Assembly (NCBI GenBank): GCA_021292105.1 | Contig: CM037874.1 | Span: 21,077,534 to 21,141,533, forward strand | Direction: 5' to 3' | DNA length: 64,000 bases | Source: Anadara kagoshimensis | Taxonomy: Eukaryota > Mollusca > Bivalvia > Arcoida > Arcidae | Shown: positions 1 through 11,116 of the stretch, piece after piece | How positions within the stretch are numbered: the stretch's first letter is position 1 | Layout: every line of letters begins with the position of its first letter | Translations under genes and position numbers: made by a program | Notes under the pieces: generated by a model | Databases searched by the model: none | What the model was told of the DNA's origin: nothing | What the model saw: only the letters and a program-made list of their open reading frames with translations

Positions 1-209
1 TAAATTTGCAAAGATTCATGGGTAATGTTTGTGACTTAGATTGTTTTAAAACAATATATATCTTAACTTTTAGCAGCTTTTGACGAAAGATCATGGTAGA
101 TTTGTCATATGAATTTGAATCAAACTGTATTACACTAATATACAGTAACACAAATCCTAGTATGAGATAGTTTGTTAGTTTGCTTGCCATTTAAATTGTT
201 TTAAAACAA

Positions 210-560
210 GCATGTAGCTCAGTTGGTAGAGCGTCGGACTCCAGATCGAAGGGTCGTGGGTTCGAATCCCGTCGGGGGCATGTTGTGACCTTAAGCAAGT
301 TACTTCATTTCACATTGCTGCTGACTTATCCGGTGTCAGGATAATGGACCGGTGAGGCTGCAACCTCTGCAATTGTAGTCTCGGTGAGCTAGCACCTAAA
401 AAGTCGCCCTGAGTGTGCACTAGTACAAAGCAGACATACGCACAATACACACTGCCAGTCATGGTCACATCGGCGTAGGCTAGTGTGATCTGGCTGACAA
501 TTATTAAAATGCACCAGAGAGGCCTATGGCCTATTAAAAGGTGTCGAATATAGATAAGAT
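210..560 (+). mobile_element. SINE-A, tRNA-headed retroposon
   Basis: A tRNA-like head (210-280) has intact pol III A box (tagctcagttgg) and B box (ggttcgaatcc). A unique body containing tgttgtgacct and cagccagatcac-type sequence follows. The acceptor stem does not pair (GCATGTA against GGGGGC), and one base is missing in the anticodon stem, so this is not a working tRNA gene. The head looks derived from a tRNA with a CCA anticodon loop. A second, reverse copy at 3,040-4,150 is interrupted by a minisatellite. Confidence 0.8.
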
Positions 561-1599
561 AAGAAAACTAAGTTTTGTTATGTTAAGTTTAACAGGTTTT
601 AAGGAAAGATCATGGAAGATTAATATATAAATTTGAATCCAACTGTATTACACCAATATAAAGCAACACAGAATTGTATTTATCATCCTTATTATAATGC
701 TTTCACAAATTTGCTTACACTTATGCGATGAGAAGCTGTTTAAATATAGAAATGGTAATTGGTGTAAGGCCTATTGTAAGAGTAGCTTTTTTTCACTATT
801 AATCAACCTGGGATCTCTATCTTGCTTTTTGGGCCTTGGTGGCTACGTGTCTAAAATGTACGATTACAGATCACGGTGTCTCTCAATGCCTATGGAAGTT
901 GAGACAGATCCTAGTATGAGATAGTTTGTCAGTTCACTTGCTGACGATCAGTGGTTTTCTCAAAGTAGCTGGTTTTCTCTGTTATCCATGATTATACCCA
1001 GGGATTTATCAGGGTTTTTTTGGGGGAAAGGCCCTAAACTAGAATTGGGAAAAGCTATCAACTTTTTGCTCATTTTGGGAAAACTTCGACACTTGTTGAA
1101 TCAGAATAATCTTTTTCTGCTGCTAAGTGTTTATCGGTGTTTATGAATTTAACTTGATGTTCGAGTTTGTCATCATCGCATTTTGCTGGTACCCATTGAA
1201 AAATACCTTTTACATTTACTTAATGACCCTGAATATCGTAGAGAGGAACCCGTTAATGAATAAAAACAGCTGATTGGGGGGCTTTCACAAAATTAGCTTT
1301 CGTTTCATTTAGAAAAATACAATTTTCTAATTGGAAATTTTCTCAGCCGATTTTGGGAAAAAATCAACTTTATTCCATTGGGAATGTGGCCGAATATCTG
1401 CCCTAAATAGGCCCTTGATAAATCCCTAATACCCCAGGTTTGAATCTAACCAAACAATGAGAGGCACTGTTATCTGCAAGCCTGCATTTTAGACAAGTAT
1501 GTCCCATTTCCACAGTTGCCCACTTTTTAGATGGATGCTTTTTGATGTACAAATATTAAAAGTGTTTGTAATGGACTTAAGGTACAAACATCCAGTGTT
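561..1599. other. Intergenic DNA with SINE-C fragment
   Basis: No gene is visible. At 880-1,010 a degenerate SINE-C fragment carries the agtttgtcag and ggttttctc words. The sequence at 940-1,440 is moderately G/T-rich and not recognised. Confidence 0.5.
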
Positions 1600-1885
1600 G
1601 TTAAGACATCTTGAGACAATTTTTGTCTTTCCGTATATTTGTATATACAAGTTTTAGTTATCTGTAGAGTGCTAGTTAAGACATCTTGAGACAATTTTTG
1701 TCTTTCCGTATATTTGTATATACAAGTTTTAATTATCTGTAGAGTGCTAGTTTATAGCTGTATACGATTAGATTTGGTTTTATTTATCATTGTGAATTGT
1801 ATACTAATATGGCAGCATATAGCTGTATACAATAAGATTTTGTTTTATTTATCATTTTGAATTGTATTCTAATATTGCAGCATGT
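1600..1885 (+). repeat. Two adjacent tandem duplications (75 bp and about 66 bp)
   Basis: A 75-bp unit beginning gttaagacatcttgagac occurs twice (1,600-1,750). It is followed by two copies of a roughly 66-bp unit containing tagctgtatac and tttatttatcat. An (AT)n run follows at about 1,909-1,928. Confidence 0.85.
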
Positions 1886-2384
1886 TTTATCAAGTTTTAC
1901 CTTGAAATGTATATATATATATATATATCTGTTTATTGATGGAATAAAATGGAGTAATATTTTTCGTATTACACAGGCACCCATGTAATATTACTTGATT
2001 GTGACATAATCAGTTATCACGCTTCTGATTTACGTAGTGGTCGTGCCTAATGACTTCATATAAAAACTGTCAGTCTGTTGTTTATTTTTAGACTTTTGAA
2101 GACTTTCCAATTCTTTGAAAAATAATTTTGATGCATTCGAAAAAAAAATATGATTTAATTTTACATACTGGTTATGTCTTTTTTTTTTCTAGGTGATTAA
2201 CTTACTTTTACTGTAACTTAATAGAACTATATTCTTACTTGCGCAGTTAATTTGGAGGTGATTTGTCTGACCTAGATAGAAATCGTCTGTTTCTATATGG
2301 CATCAAACTCGCCAAGGCTTGTGGCATATTTAATTATTAAACTCGTTTAATAAATTCATATTAAACCCCCACTTGTCTAAGATC

Positions 2385-2386
<2 letters not shown>

Positions 2387-2427
<41 letters not shown>
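2387..2427. repeat. (AT)n microsatellite
   Basis: About 20 uninterrupted AT dinucleotides. Confidence 0.95.
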
Positions 2428-2430
<3 letters not shown>

Positions 2431-2465
2431 TGTAAATTATACAGTATACTATTAATTATGACAAC

Positions 2466-2680
2466 AACATTAACCTGTCTGCTTGACCTTTTGTTAGGAA
2501 TATTCATATAGGAGATTACATCTAATGCCTGGTGTGGTATGCATTTGCAGTAAGTACATAAACTATGCATGTTTTTCTGTAATATAGCCGAAATTAACAC
2601 CTGTGTTGCCAATACATAAATAAGCAAGTCCATAGTAAATATCTAAAGGTCAAGCAGACAGGTCAATGTTGTTTGCCTAT
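2466..2680 (+). mobile_element. MITE with CTGTCTGCTTGACC inverted ends, copy 1
   Basis: The left end reads acctgtctgcttgacctttt and the right end is its reverse complement, aaaggtcaagcagacaggt. Related copies are at 4,305-4,550 and 39,404-39,606. No coding capacity. Confidence 0.75.
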
Positions 2681-3039
2681 ACAGTTGAATGAAAATATGA
2701 TGTTGTAAAAAGCCTCTTATGTTTATAATAATATGAATTTGAAGGAAATAAATAATGATTATATAATTATATTGTTGGTTTTAAAAATACTTTGCAGTCA
2801 TGATGGTCACATTGCACTCTGGCCAGCATGAAGTACAAAACATGTTTCTACCCATTTGTCATGTTTGTTTGCCTGTATTTGTACTATGAACTGTATATGT
2901 AAGTGTAAGAGTGAGTGACAATGTTAAAGTTTGTGTAATCTCAGCAATTTACCATACCATGGTCATCAAGGTAGGGCATTCACTATATTAGTAAGCCTTA
3001 TCTTAAGACACATCTTAATATTTTACTCTGTGCTAGTGT

Positions 3040-4150
3040 CAGCCAGATAACACTTTACTACCCTGATATGACCATGAATAGCAGTTTGTATTGTGTATTT
3101 CAGGTTTGGTACTAGGGCACACTCGGGGCAACTTTTAGAAGCTAGCTCACCGAGGCATCAGTTGCCAAGGTTCCAGTCCCACTAGATCATTATCTTGACA
3201 CCAAGTCCAAGGTATCAGTTGCCAAAGGTTCCAGTCCCACAAGATCATTATCTTGACACCGAGTCAAAGGCATCAGTTGCCAAGGTTCCAGTCCCACTAG
3301 ATCATTATATTGACACCAAGTCCAAGGTATCAGTTGCTGAGGTTCCAGTCCCACTAGATCATTATTTTGACACCAAGTCAAAGGCATCAGTTTCTGAGGT
3401 TCCAGTCCCACTAGATCATTATTTTGACACCAAGTCCAAGGTATCAGTTGCTGAGGTTCCAGTCCCACTAGATCATTATATTGACACCAAGTCCAAGGTA
3501 TCAGTTGCTGAGGTTCCAGTCCCACTAGATCATTATTTTGACACCAAGTCAAAGGCATCAGTTTCTGAGGTTCCAGTCCCACTAGATCATTATTTTGACA
3601 CCAAGTCCAAGGTATCAGTTGCTGAGGTTCCAGTCCCACTAGATCATTATATTGACACCAAGTCAAAGGTATCAGTTGCTGAGGTTCCAGTCCCACTAGA
3701 TCATTATATTGACACCAAGTCCAAGGTATCAGTTGCTGAAGTTCCAGTCCCACTAGGTCATTATTTTGACACCAAGTCCAAGGTATCAGTTGCCAAAGGT
3801 TCCAGTCCCACTAGATCATTATCTTGACACCAAGTCCAAGGTATCAGTTGCTGAGGTTCCAGTCCCATTAGATCATTATATTGACACCAAGTCAAAGGCA
3901 TCAGTTTCTGAGGTTCCAGTCCCACTAGATCATTATATTGACACCAAGTCCAAGGTATCAGTTGCTGAGGTTCCAGTCCCACTAGATCATTATATTGACA
4001 CCAAGTCAGAGGCATCAGTTGCCAAGTTTCCAGTCCCACTAGATCATTATTGATCCTTATTATCTTGATACCAATTCTGCAGCAATGTGAAATGAATGAA
4101 TTTGCTGAAGGTCACAACATAACCTTGTCGGGATTCGAACCCATGACCTT
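3040..4150 (-). mobile_element. SINE-A reverse copy interrupted by the 57-bp array
   Basis: The left flank carries gtgtcagccagataacact and gctagctcaccgag. The right flank carries gcagcaatgtgaaatg and the reversed B box ggattcgaaccc. These are the same words as in the intact copy at 210-560, in reverse order. Confidence 0.8.
3155..4051 (+). repeat. 57-bp minisatellite grown inside a reverse SINE-A
   Basis: About 15.7 copies of a 57-bp unit beginning gcatcagttgccaaggttcc. The unit matches the central part of SINE-A read in reverse (about 320-380 of the copy at 210). The flanks to the left (3,040-3,154) and right (4,052-4,145) are the two remaining halves of that SINE. Because 57 is a multiple of three, both strands stay open for long stretches, with a 19-residue period. 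Two single-base insertions break the frame. These are not genes. Confidence 0.9.
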
Positions 4151-4304
4151 TGGATCTTATAAAACAAGAAACCTTAAATTTTTCTACCAGTGCTTGATAT
4201 TATTTCTGAAACTTTGACATAGAACCAGTGTAGGTGGGCTTTGATATAAAGAGTTGATAATTCCATCAATGTTTTGTCTGTTGCTTTAACATTTATAATT
4301 AAAC

Positions 4305-4550
4305 AACACTGACCTGTCCGTTTGACCTTTCATTAGGAATAGTCATATAGGAGGGTCCATTCAATAAATGGGTAGTGTTAAGATCCAAGTTAATACATAC
4401 ACAGTTCAAAAGTTTACTCTCTGAGGAGAGTATATCTCATAATGTATACAGAATATACACGTGTCTCCCTATACATAGATGTACTTTGTTTGTGATAAAT
4501 ATTTCAATGTAAGGTTAAGCAGACAGGTCAAAGTTGTTTGCCTATACGCT
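4305..4550 (+). mobile_element. MITE with CTGTCTGCTTGACC inverted ends, copy 2
   Basis: The ends acctgtccgtttgaccttt and aaggttaagcagacaggtc form inverted repeats like those of copy 1. Confidence 0.7.
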
Positions 4551-6490
4551 AATAGATGGTGATGTTTCAATATAAGAAATAATATTGTTAGGAATGTAAA
4601 ATTATGTTCAATCAGCACAGAGTGTACTTGAGGATCACTGTAACTTCCATTACCTAGGTTTAATTCCAACTCAAGACATAATTTGTCAGTTAGCCTACCA
4701 AAAGTCTGGTTTTCTTACAGCACTCTTGATTTCCTCCATCATCCATGGACTAACCTCCAATATATTTACAATTCCAATATCTTTGCTTCAATAAAGTATT
4801 TGACATCGACTATACTTTGCAACTTCATAGAGACATTGCTCCACGCACTGACGTCAGATGTCAAATGCTCTCGTTAACTGACAGGAGATGATCCATTTTC
4901 ATGAGAAGGTCACCAACAGCGCATTTCAAAATTGTTTTCAAATTAACATGGAAAATGTGAGACGGCAATAAAATTATTTTTTATAAATATTGTAAATATA
5001 AGGAATAAGGTAATTGTCCAATGTCTTTATGAACTTGCAAAGTATAATGAATGGACTGTGTCAAATTGCATAAAAGGCGAGATATAAATAAATGAAAGAA
5101 TCTTGAGTGAGGCCTAAAATTCCAATAGTCCAATACATTTTAATCAGCACAAAAGAATCAGTCTTAAACTGAACATATGATCTGAAGATTTCGTCAAACA
5201 AGGTTTGCAAACACACCATATGATGCCTCCTAGCATTTTGTTGAAAAATATTAACACTGGATGACGGATAAAATTTTCTGAAAAAATGTCATTATTCATG
5301 TAATTTGTGACATGAACATTTTTCAAATCATTCCACACAAATCTTTAAGAGTTGAGTTCAGTTATAGTGTTTAATGTCCCAGTCAAGAATATTTCACTTA
5401 TATCGAGATGTCACCAACTATAGAAATTTTACCTGTGCATTGCCCTGATGGCAATATGCAGCAGGGTTCATTATTGTAGTCTTTAAGAGATAGTGATCAC
5501 ATTTTCTCACCCCTGTGTCATGGATACCCCTTGTTTTTACCCATGTTGGATCTTCTTTTCTCATCCTATAGTTGAGACAGGCTACATGCTACCCTAGAAC
5601 TTTTAATAGATTTTTAAATGAATAAGGTGTAAGAAATAGAATCAATCACAACTGGTCAGATCTAGTACTTGTTTCAGATAGAGATAAGGAAATTCCAATC
5701 GAGTGGTCAGATATTTTCATCTCAAACGAGGACAAGGTCCAGAGTCTTAGTACACATTAAAGACACCTCTGTTGAGTTTGAAAAAGAGAAGGCCATCTGT
5801 GGCTGCACTTACAACTAGAAGTAAGCAAGATTAGTTTAACTGTAATATTAAAAACAAAATAATAATAATTTACTGCATGTCATTTTTTTATATCTTGATT
5901 TATTAAAAAGTTAATCAGATAAAACAAATTTGTTGCCATAGTAACTGAAGATGAAGCAAAGATGAAGTGTTATGGCATATAAAAATGAATGATGTTATAC
6001 CAAGTACAATAAATTTGACAGAACATATCTAAAGTATAAATAAATTTGTGTAATAATTTAATTAATTTAATATTGACATATAACTTTTTATAATGAATAA
6101 GGTTTACCATTGTACCATGTGACTTCCATACAATAATATTTTCTTAAATTTTAGCACAGGGCTGACAGCTAAATATACATTGCGCAAAGCCAAAATTTCA
6201 GTCTGTGTAGTTATAATGGGGTTCACCGCTGTATCACGGGAACTATACCTCTTAGTGTTTGTGCGGAACGTTTTGGAAAATGTTAACGTAACAAATTCCC
6301 GGAATAACGTCATTTTTACAGGAAAACGTCATCATTCCTCATTCCATATCCATTGGAAATAAGTGCTCTGCACATGATACAGTGGCAAAACCCATTATGT
6401 AGGCAGTATTGTATGTTAATTTAAGTTCATGTCTCAATTCTTTAGCTCTGAAATGTGAACATACTAAATATATATGTAATACTTTCACAA
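4551..6490. other. Intergenic DNA, mostly unassigned
   Basis: It holds a SINE-C fragment near 4,610-4,760 and a reverse SINE-B fragment at 5,348-5,500 (cccagtcaagaatatttcac). I see no gene in the rest. Confidence 0.5.
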
Positions 6491-6496
6491 TATGTA

Positions 6497-6656
6497 ACCT
6501 TGACCTATACCCAGAGAGTGCCCTCGGTACCAGTGTGGACTAAAGTGCAAGCCAACTGATCTCATTCCCTCTTGTAACCTTGACCTATACCCAGAGAGCT
6601 CTCGGTACCAGTGTGGACTAAAGTGCAAGCCAACTGATCTCATTCCCTCTTGTAAC
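6497..6656 (+). repeat. 80-bp tandem duplication
   Basis: Two nearly identical copies of a unit containing taaccttgacctataccc and catccctct-like 3' sequence. The second lacks a few bases of gagtgccctc. Confidence 0.9.
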
Positions 6657-6659
6657 CTA

Positions 6660-7040
6660 GGTTGGAATTCCGCTACTTATGAGAAAGTATGTCCATTCAC
6701 TTGTCAAAGATCAGTGGTTTTCTCTGGATACTCAAGTTTTCTCCACCATCCCAGAACTGACCACCTTTTTTCTCCACCATTCCAAGACTGACCACCTTGA
6801 TATAAGGACAGATACTTATGGGGAAAGTAAATCAGTTTATTTGCCACATATCAGTGGTTTAAAATGTGTACTCCAGTTTTCTTCACTGTATCAGTACTTA
6901 CCACCTTGATATGAGGACAGATGCTTATGGGGAAAGTAAATCAGTTTACTTGCCACATATCAGTGGTTTGAACTGTGTACTCCTGTTTCTCCCACTGTCC
7001 CAGTGGTTTTCTCTAGATACTGCTGTCTAAGAACTGACCA
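6660..7040 (+). mobile_element. SINE-C-like sequence with internal duplications
   Basis: The words ccattcacttgtcaaagatc and gtggttttctctggata are shared with the SINE-C family. A block of about 120 bp containing ggacagatacttatgggg is repeated imperfectly. Confidence 0.6.
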
Positions 7041-9066
7041 CCTGTGATAGAACCTCTGACAGCTTAATAACACAATATTGCTCTATTCTCTGACAGTGAC
7101 ACAAATTGAATGCTATAACTTTTAACAATGATCCTTTACCACAAGTCAGACTTTCTGCCAATGCCAATTAATTAAATGTGGTATATTGTTTCTCAATTGT
7201 AGATGCAATATTGTGACTAAATGTGAAATTGAAAATGATTCAAATCAAAATGCAAATTGGATGAATTTTAACTAGAAATAAATAGATTTGTTTTCAAAGT
7301 ACCCTGAAAGTAAATACATTGTACACACAAAAAAGAGGAAAATAAATGTATAACTCAATCAAAAAATTGTTCGTTTTTTTTTGACAAAAATTCATACATA
7401 CATGTGAATCTTATAATTATATAATTATTAACTAATTCAGGGTGTGAAATCTTATCATAATTAGAATAGAATTTTTAACTGATTCAGGAACAAATCTTTT
7501 GTAATGGATTCAGGGATAAATGCTTTAATTTGATATAGAGGATACATATCTTATAAATCTCTGTTGTCATGGTTACAGATTTATGTTTTTGTTACCATAA
7601 TATTGTATCTAACAATAGTGCATTATCTGTCACAAAGTGTGGCAATGTGGATGATTCAAACCAGTCTCACAGTTTGAAAAGAGACCTTAATGAGATATAT
7701 TCACAGTAAAAGAGTCACCCTGAAAATTGCAAATATTTTTCTCCACGAATATTTCTTCTTAAACATTATAAAATATGTGTTATTTGTGAAACAAAGTATA
7801 CATGTATATACTGGTAATTTGTGTAATTTTTAATATATTAATAATAAATATTCACAATACTGTATGGTTTTATTATTAATTTCCGGTGCATGATTAATAC
7901 ACACATATATACACTGTACAATCCTCAAGTTATACTTATATGAGACAAAAATATTTTTGTGTGATAAAATTTCATTTTCTTGGTATACTGTAAAAATTAT
8001 TTAAAAACTTTCACCTTGTTTTGTTAGTAGATCTTTCTGCAGAGACATTAAAACCAATGCCCCGTGTCACGGTAGGTGAGGAGCAGTAAGGAACCCTCTC
8101 TGCACAATGCCCAGAGTCCACTGTAAAGATAAAAAAATTCTGCCACATTACCTATAGCTGGTGACATCTCAATATAAGTGAAATAGTCTTGACTGGGATG
8201 TACAACCCAACAAATCCTTTGTATTATCAATATCAGTTTTAAGTCATCAATATCCAAAATCCATGCAACCAGTTTTAATAAGCTAATGTTCAAATTCTCT
8301 CACATTTCAAAGGTCTGTCATAAAAACTAACATAGAAGGCAAGGGTGGCTTGGCTGAAATTCTGAAGAACAAACAGCTAAAAATGTCCCAATGTTTTCCT
8401 ACTGAAATAAACAGGTCTTCAGAATGTCTTCAATTTTGACAGTGGAAGGAAAATCATAAACCAATTCAGTAATTTTAGAAATGAAAATAAAGTTCCCCAT
8501 AATAAATTGTTGCTTTCATCGCTGTAGTACTTTATAAACTGAATAATGACTTTAACAATTTATTAAACTGTTACAATTTTCTTGAAAATACTGAGCTTCA
8601 ATGGACAAAACTTATGAAACTTTTCAAATAAATGAAATTCATAAGCAATGAAAAAGTGTCTAAAGTCGTAATTCTAAAAGCATGAAAGTGAAAATTAGAT
8701 GATGGCAGTGAACAATTTTATAATTTTTTAAACATATATGATGTCACCATCTGGTTTATGTAATGATTTTCTAGATGTGTATCGGTATGAAATTCTGTTA
8801 CAGGTTTTGACATAATGAGACACTTTTAGATAGCGTAATTTAACATTATTATGAAAGGTCAAAGCAGGGTCAAATTTAAGGTCAAAGGGCAAGCAAGGTT
8901 AAACATTTTGGGTTATTACTTTTGTAGATTTGACCATATGTATGTGTATATGCCATATAAAATAATTTCATATACATGTAAAATAAATTTACCACTGTAC
9001 TGTTAAATCACATTAACATATTTTAATGATTTAAGGGACTTTCAAAATTTGTAATTCAATTTCATA
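7041..9066. other. Intergenic DNA
   Basis: AT-rich and without a gene. It has a MITE-2-type end near 7,680-7,770 (catttcttctta-like) and a SINE-B tail at 8,055-8,215. Confidence 0.5.
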
Positions 9067-9235
9067 CAGTCAAACTTGCCTTAAAAGCCACCTGTGTAAA
9101 AGAGCCACCTGCTTTCAAAGAACAATGAAATTTTAGTCCAATTGCTCTTATCTGATTCTGTATAAAAGGGGCACCTGCCCATAAAGGCCACTTTTACTTA
9201 TTCCCATAGCTTGACTTTTTAGACAGGTTTGACTG
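9067..9235. mobile_element. MITE-1 (CAGTCAAAC...GTTTGACTG), copy at 9.1 kb
   Basis: The ends cagtcaaacttgccttaaaa and caggtttgactg are inverted and lie between TA dinucleotides. The body is the palindromic 'aaaggccacc' type shared by about eleven copies in the window. Confidence 0.85.
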
Positions 9236-9430
9236 TAATGTTTGACCTTCAGAGTCCATATATAACATAATAATATTTATTAATTGTATGTTAATATAAT
9301 TCAATATACCTGAAATTTCTATGATTTGTCAATGTTACTTCAATGTTCTCCTTTTACTTAGCAGTTAATATAACTGTTATAAATATTATATAATCTTTAT
9401 ATTTTGCAGTACAACATATCACCAAGTATG

Positions 9431-9696
9431 CACAGTAAAACCTTGTTATAAAGCCTCTCGATAATTAAACAACCTAGCTTATTGCCACATTATTTTGAAG
9501 TTTAAAAAAATCCCTTTGTTCAATGTTTTTCTTTATAAGTCTTTCACAATTAATTAACAAATCCCTTTATAAAGCCAACGTTTTGATATAAGTGAAATAT
9601 TCTTGACTGGGATGTTAAACACCATTACTCAACTCTTTACAATGCCAATATTTGACTCAACAAATGGTTGTGATAAATCAAAGTTTTACTGTAAAT
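9431..9696. mobile_element. MITE with CAGTAAAACCTTGTTATAAAG ends
   Basis: The left end, acagtaaaaccttgttata, and the right end, caaagttttactgta, are partly inverted. A SINE-B tail fragment (9,590-9,640) lies inside. Its ends also appear as a tandem array at 13,535-13,850. Confidence 0.6.
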
Positions 9697-9726
9697 AACT
9701 TATCGTATTTCATTATAATCACTATA

Positions 9727-10134
9727 CAGCCCTCAATATTGTCTACGAAAATGGTGGCCAAATCGACCTGGAATTGTGTCTGGCGACCTAAAATTTGTAA
9801 ATGGTGGCCAACTTGTCCACTTTAAATTTGAACTTAAGTGACCTGAGAACAGATATTATTTCTGGGTTACTAAATTTCCATGATACTTTGCCATTTCAGG
9901 CAATGTAATAGACACTTTACGTCATCATTATTGTTATTAATAACACTGATGTATGTAAGTGATTGTAAGTCAGTTTTAAAAATGTGCATTTTTGTTCTCC
10001 ATACCAAAAAAATGCCTATTTTTCCTTCATTTGGAAAAAAGGTTGCCTGACCACTTGGAACTTCCACTGGCAACCTGAAAATTGAAATTAAAGGCCAGCT
10101 GGCCACTTTATTTTGAAACTCACTTTGAGGACTG
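9727..10134. mobile_element. Short hAT-like element, 408 bp
   Basis: The ends CAGCCCTCAA and TTGAGGACTG are inverted. CTATA flanks both sides as a likely partial target duplication. The body repeats the word ggtggccaa. It has no transposase. Confidence 0.65.
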
Positions 10135-10419
10135 CTATAATGAGTATATTTTTCTGGTACAAAATGATTATTTGTTATTTGTTTGTAATTTGTTTTTATA
10201 ATTGATCCATTACATGTACATTGTAGATGCCATATCAATTCATATACTTTACACATAGCTAGCTGCACATTAAAGATATAAAAAATTTCTTTTTCATCCA
10301 TATACTGTCTATAACAAGGGTTCTATGAATCCCGAGACTTTGTATGTTTAAATTTTGTTCTTAGAAAACATACACATATACTCTCATATGTGTGCACACT
10401 GGTTCTCCAGATGACTTCT

Positions 10420-11105
10420 AAAACATCTCAACTAAATTCTTTATTATATATGACACTGCAATATTTCGTTTCTCAGCTTGCCTCTTGTAAATTTCTGATT
10501 AATGAATTAAGTTTGGTAATTGATTTGTATGATAAATTCATGAGGTTAATAAATACAATTCCATTATAAATGTCAAAATATTGTTCTTTGGCCATATTTT
10601 AGCCACTTTTGAATTTAAATTGTAAATTTGTGAATTTATTTGAAATGTCAAAATATTTGAAAGAGCACCATCATGCTTTTTAGAAAGCTTGCTCTTTACA
10701 ATGTAATTGTAGTATTGCGTTTCATGTAAACACAATGGTGTCAGCGTTACACATGTCAACAACAAACAATTAGACACATGAAACAGCAACGGAAACATTT
10801 GTAAATCAGATGAACCAATGTAACACAATAACAAACAAATTCAGTCAAAATAACAATCGTTTACGAACAATCACACGGTCTTGCCACTTATAATCAGTCA
10901 CACTGCTATATAAACAGTCACATAATTGGAGACGATATGCAGCTATGCTCCACTGCTCCAAAAGTAACGACACATTTAGATGCGATGCGGTGACAAGCTT
11001 GTCTGGATTCTTGATCACTGTAACTCTTCAATGAATAGAAGAAACTGTCTGTTGCACTTGGCCCACAATTTAATAATTAAATAAAACCTAAGCCTATTAC
11101 TTCTG
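10420..11105 (-). other. MYO18: Probable MYO18 3' untranslated region
   Basis: Downstream of the stop the sequence is somewhat richer in G and C near 10,860-11,040 and has no long frame. AATAAA signals on the minus strand occur at 10,440-10,445 and near 10,635. The exact end is not visible. A hAT-like element occupies 9,727-10,134 further down. Confidence 0.35.
10440..10445 (-). terminator. Candidate polyadenylation signal AATAAA
   Basis: A canonical AATAAA on the minus strand lies about 660 nt after the MYO18 stop codon. In such AT-rich DNA the hexamer is common, and a second one near 10,635 is equally possible. Confidence 0.25.
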
Positions 11106-11116
11106 TCATGTTTCAC
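11106..11116 (-). CDS. MYO18: MYO18 in-window exon 22: last codons and stop
   Basis: A very strong acceptor (tcttttattttcag) is followed by GTGAAACATGA. With the A left by exon 21 this reads S-E-T-stop. The exon continues as 3' untranslated sequence. The intron before it (11,117-12,001) has a SINE-C copy at 11,460-11,670 and otherwise plain AT-rich sequence. Confidence 0.65.

Noticed and set aside
210..280. Functional tRNA gene
   Set aside because: The acceptor stem does not pair and the anticodon stem lacks a base. SINE body sequence follows directly.
3155..4051. CRISPR-like regular repeats
   Set aside because: The units are head to tail with no unique spacers, in an animal genome.
3190..4053. 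Open frames of 187 and 210 residues with a 19-residue repeat on both strands
   Set aside because: They come from the 57-bp periodicity. Both strands are open at once, single-base insertions break the frame, and the DNA is SINE-derived.
9870..10301. 143-residue minus-strand ORF
   Set aside because: It overlaps the hAT-like element at 9,727-10,134, has low-complexity content and matches no family I know.
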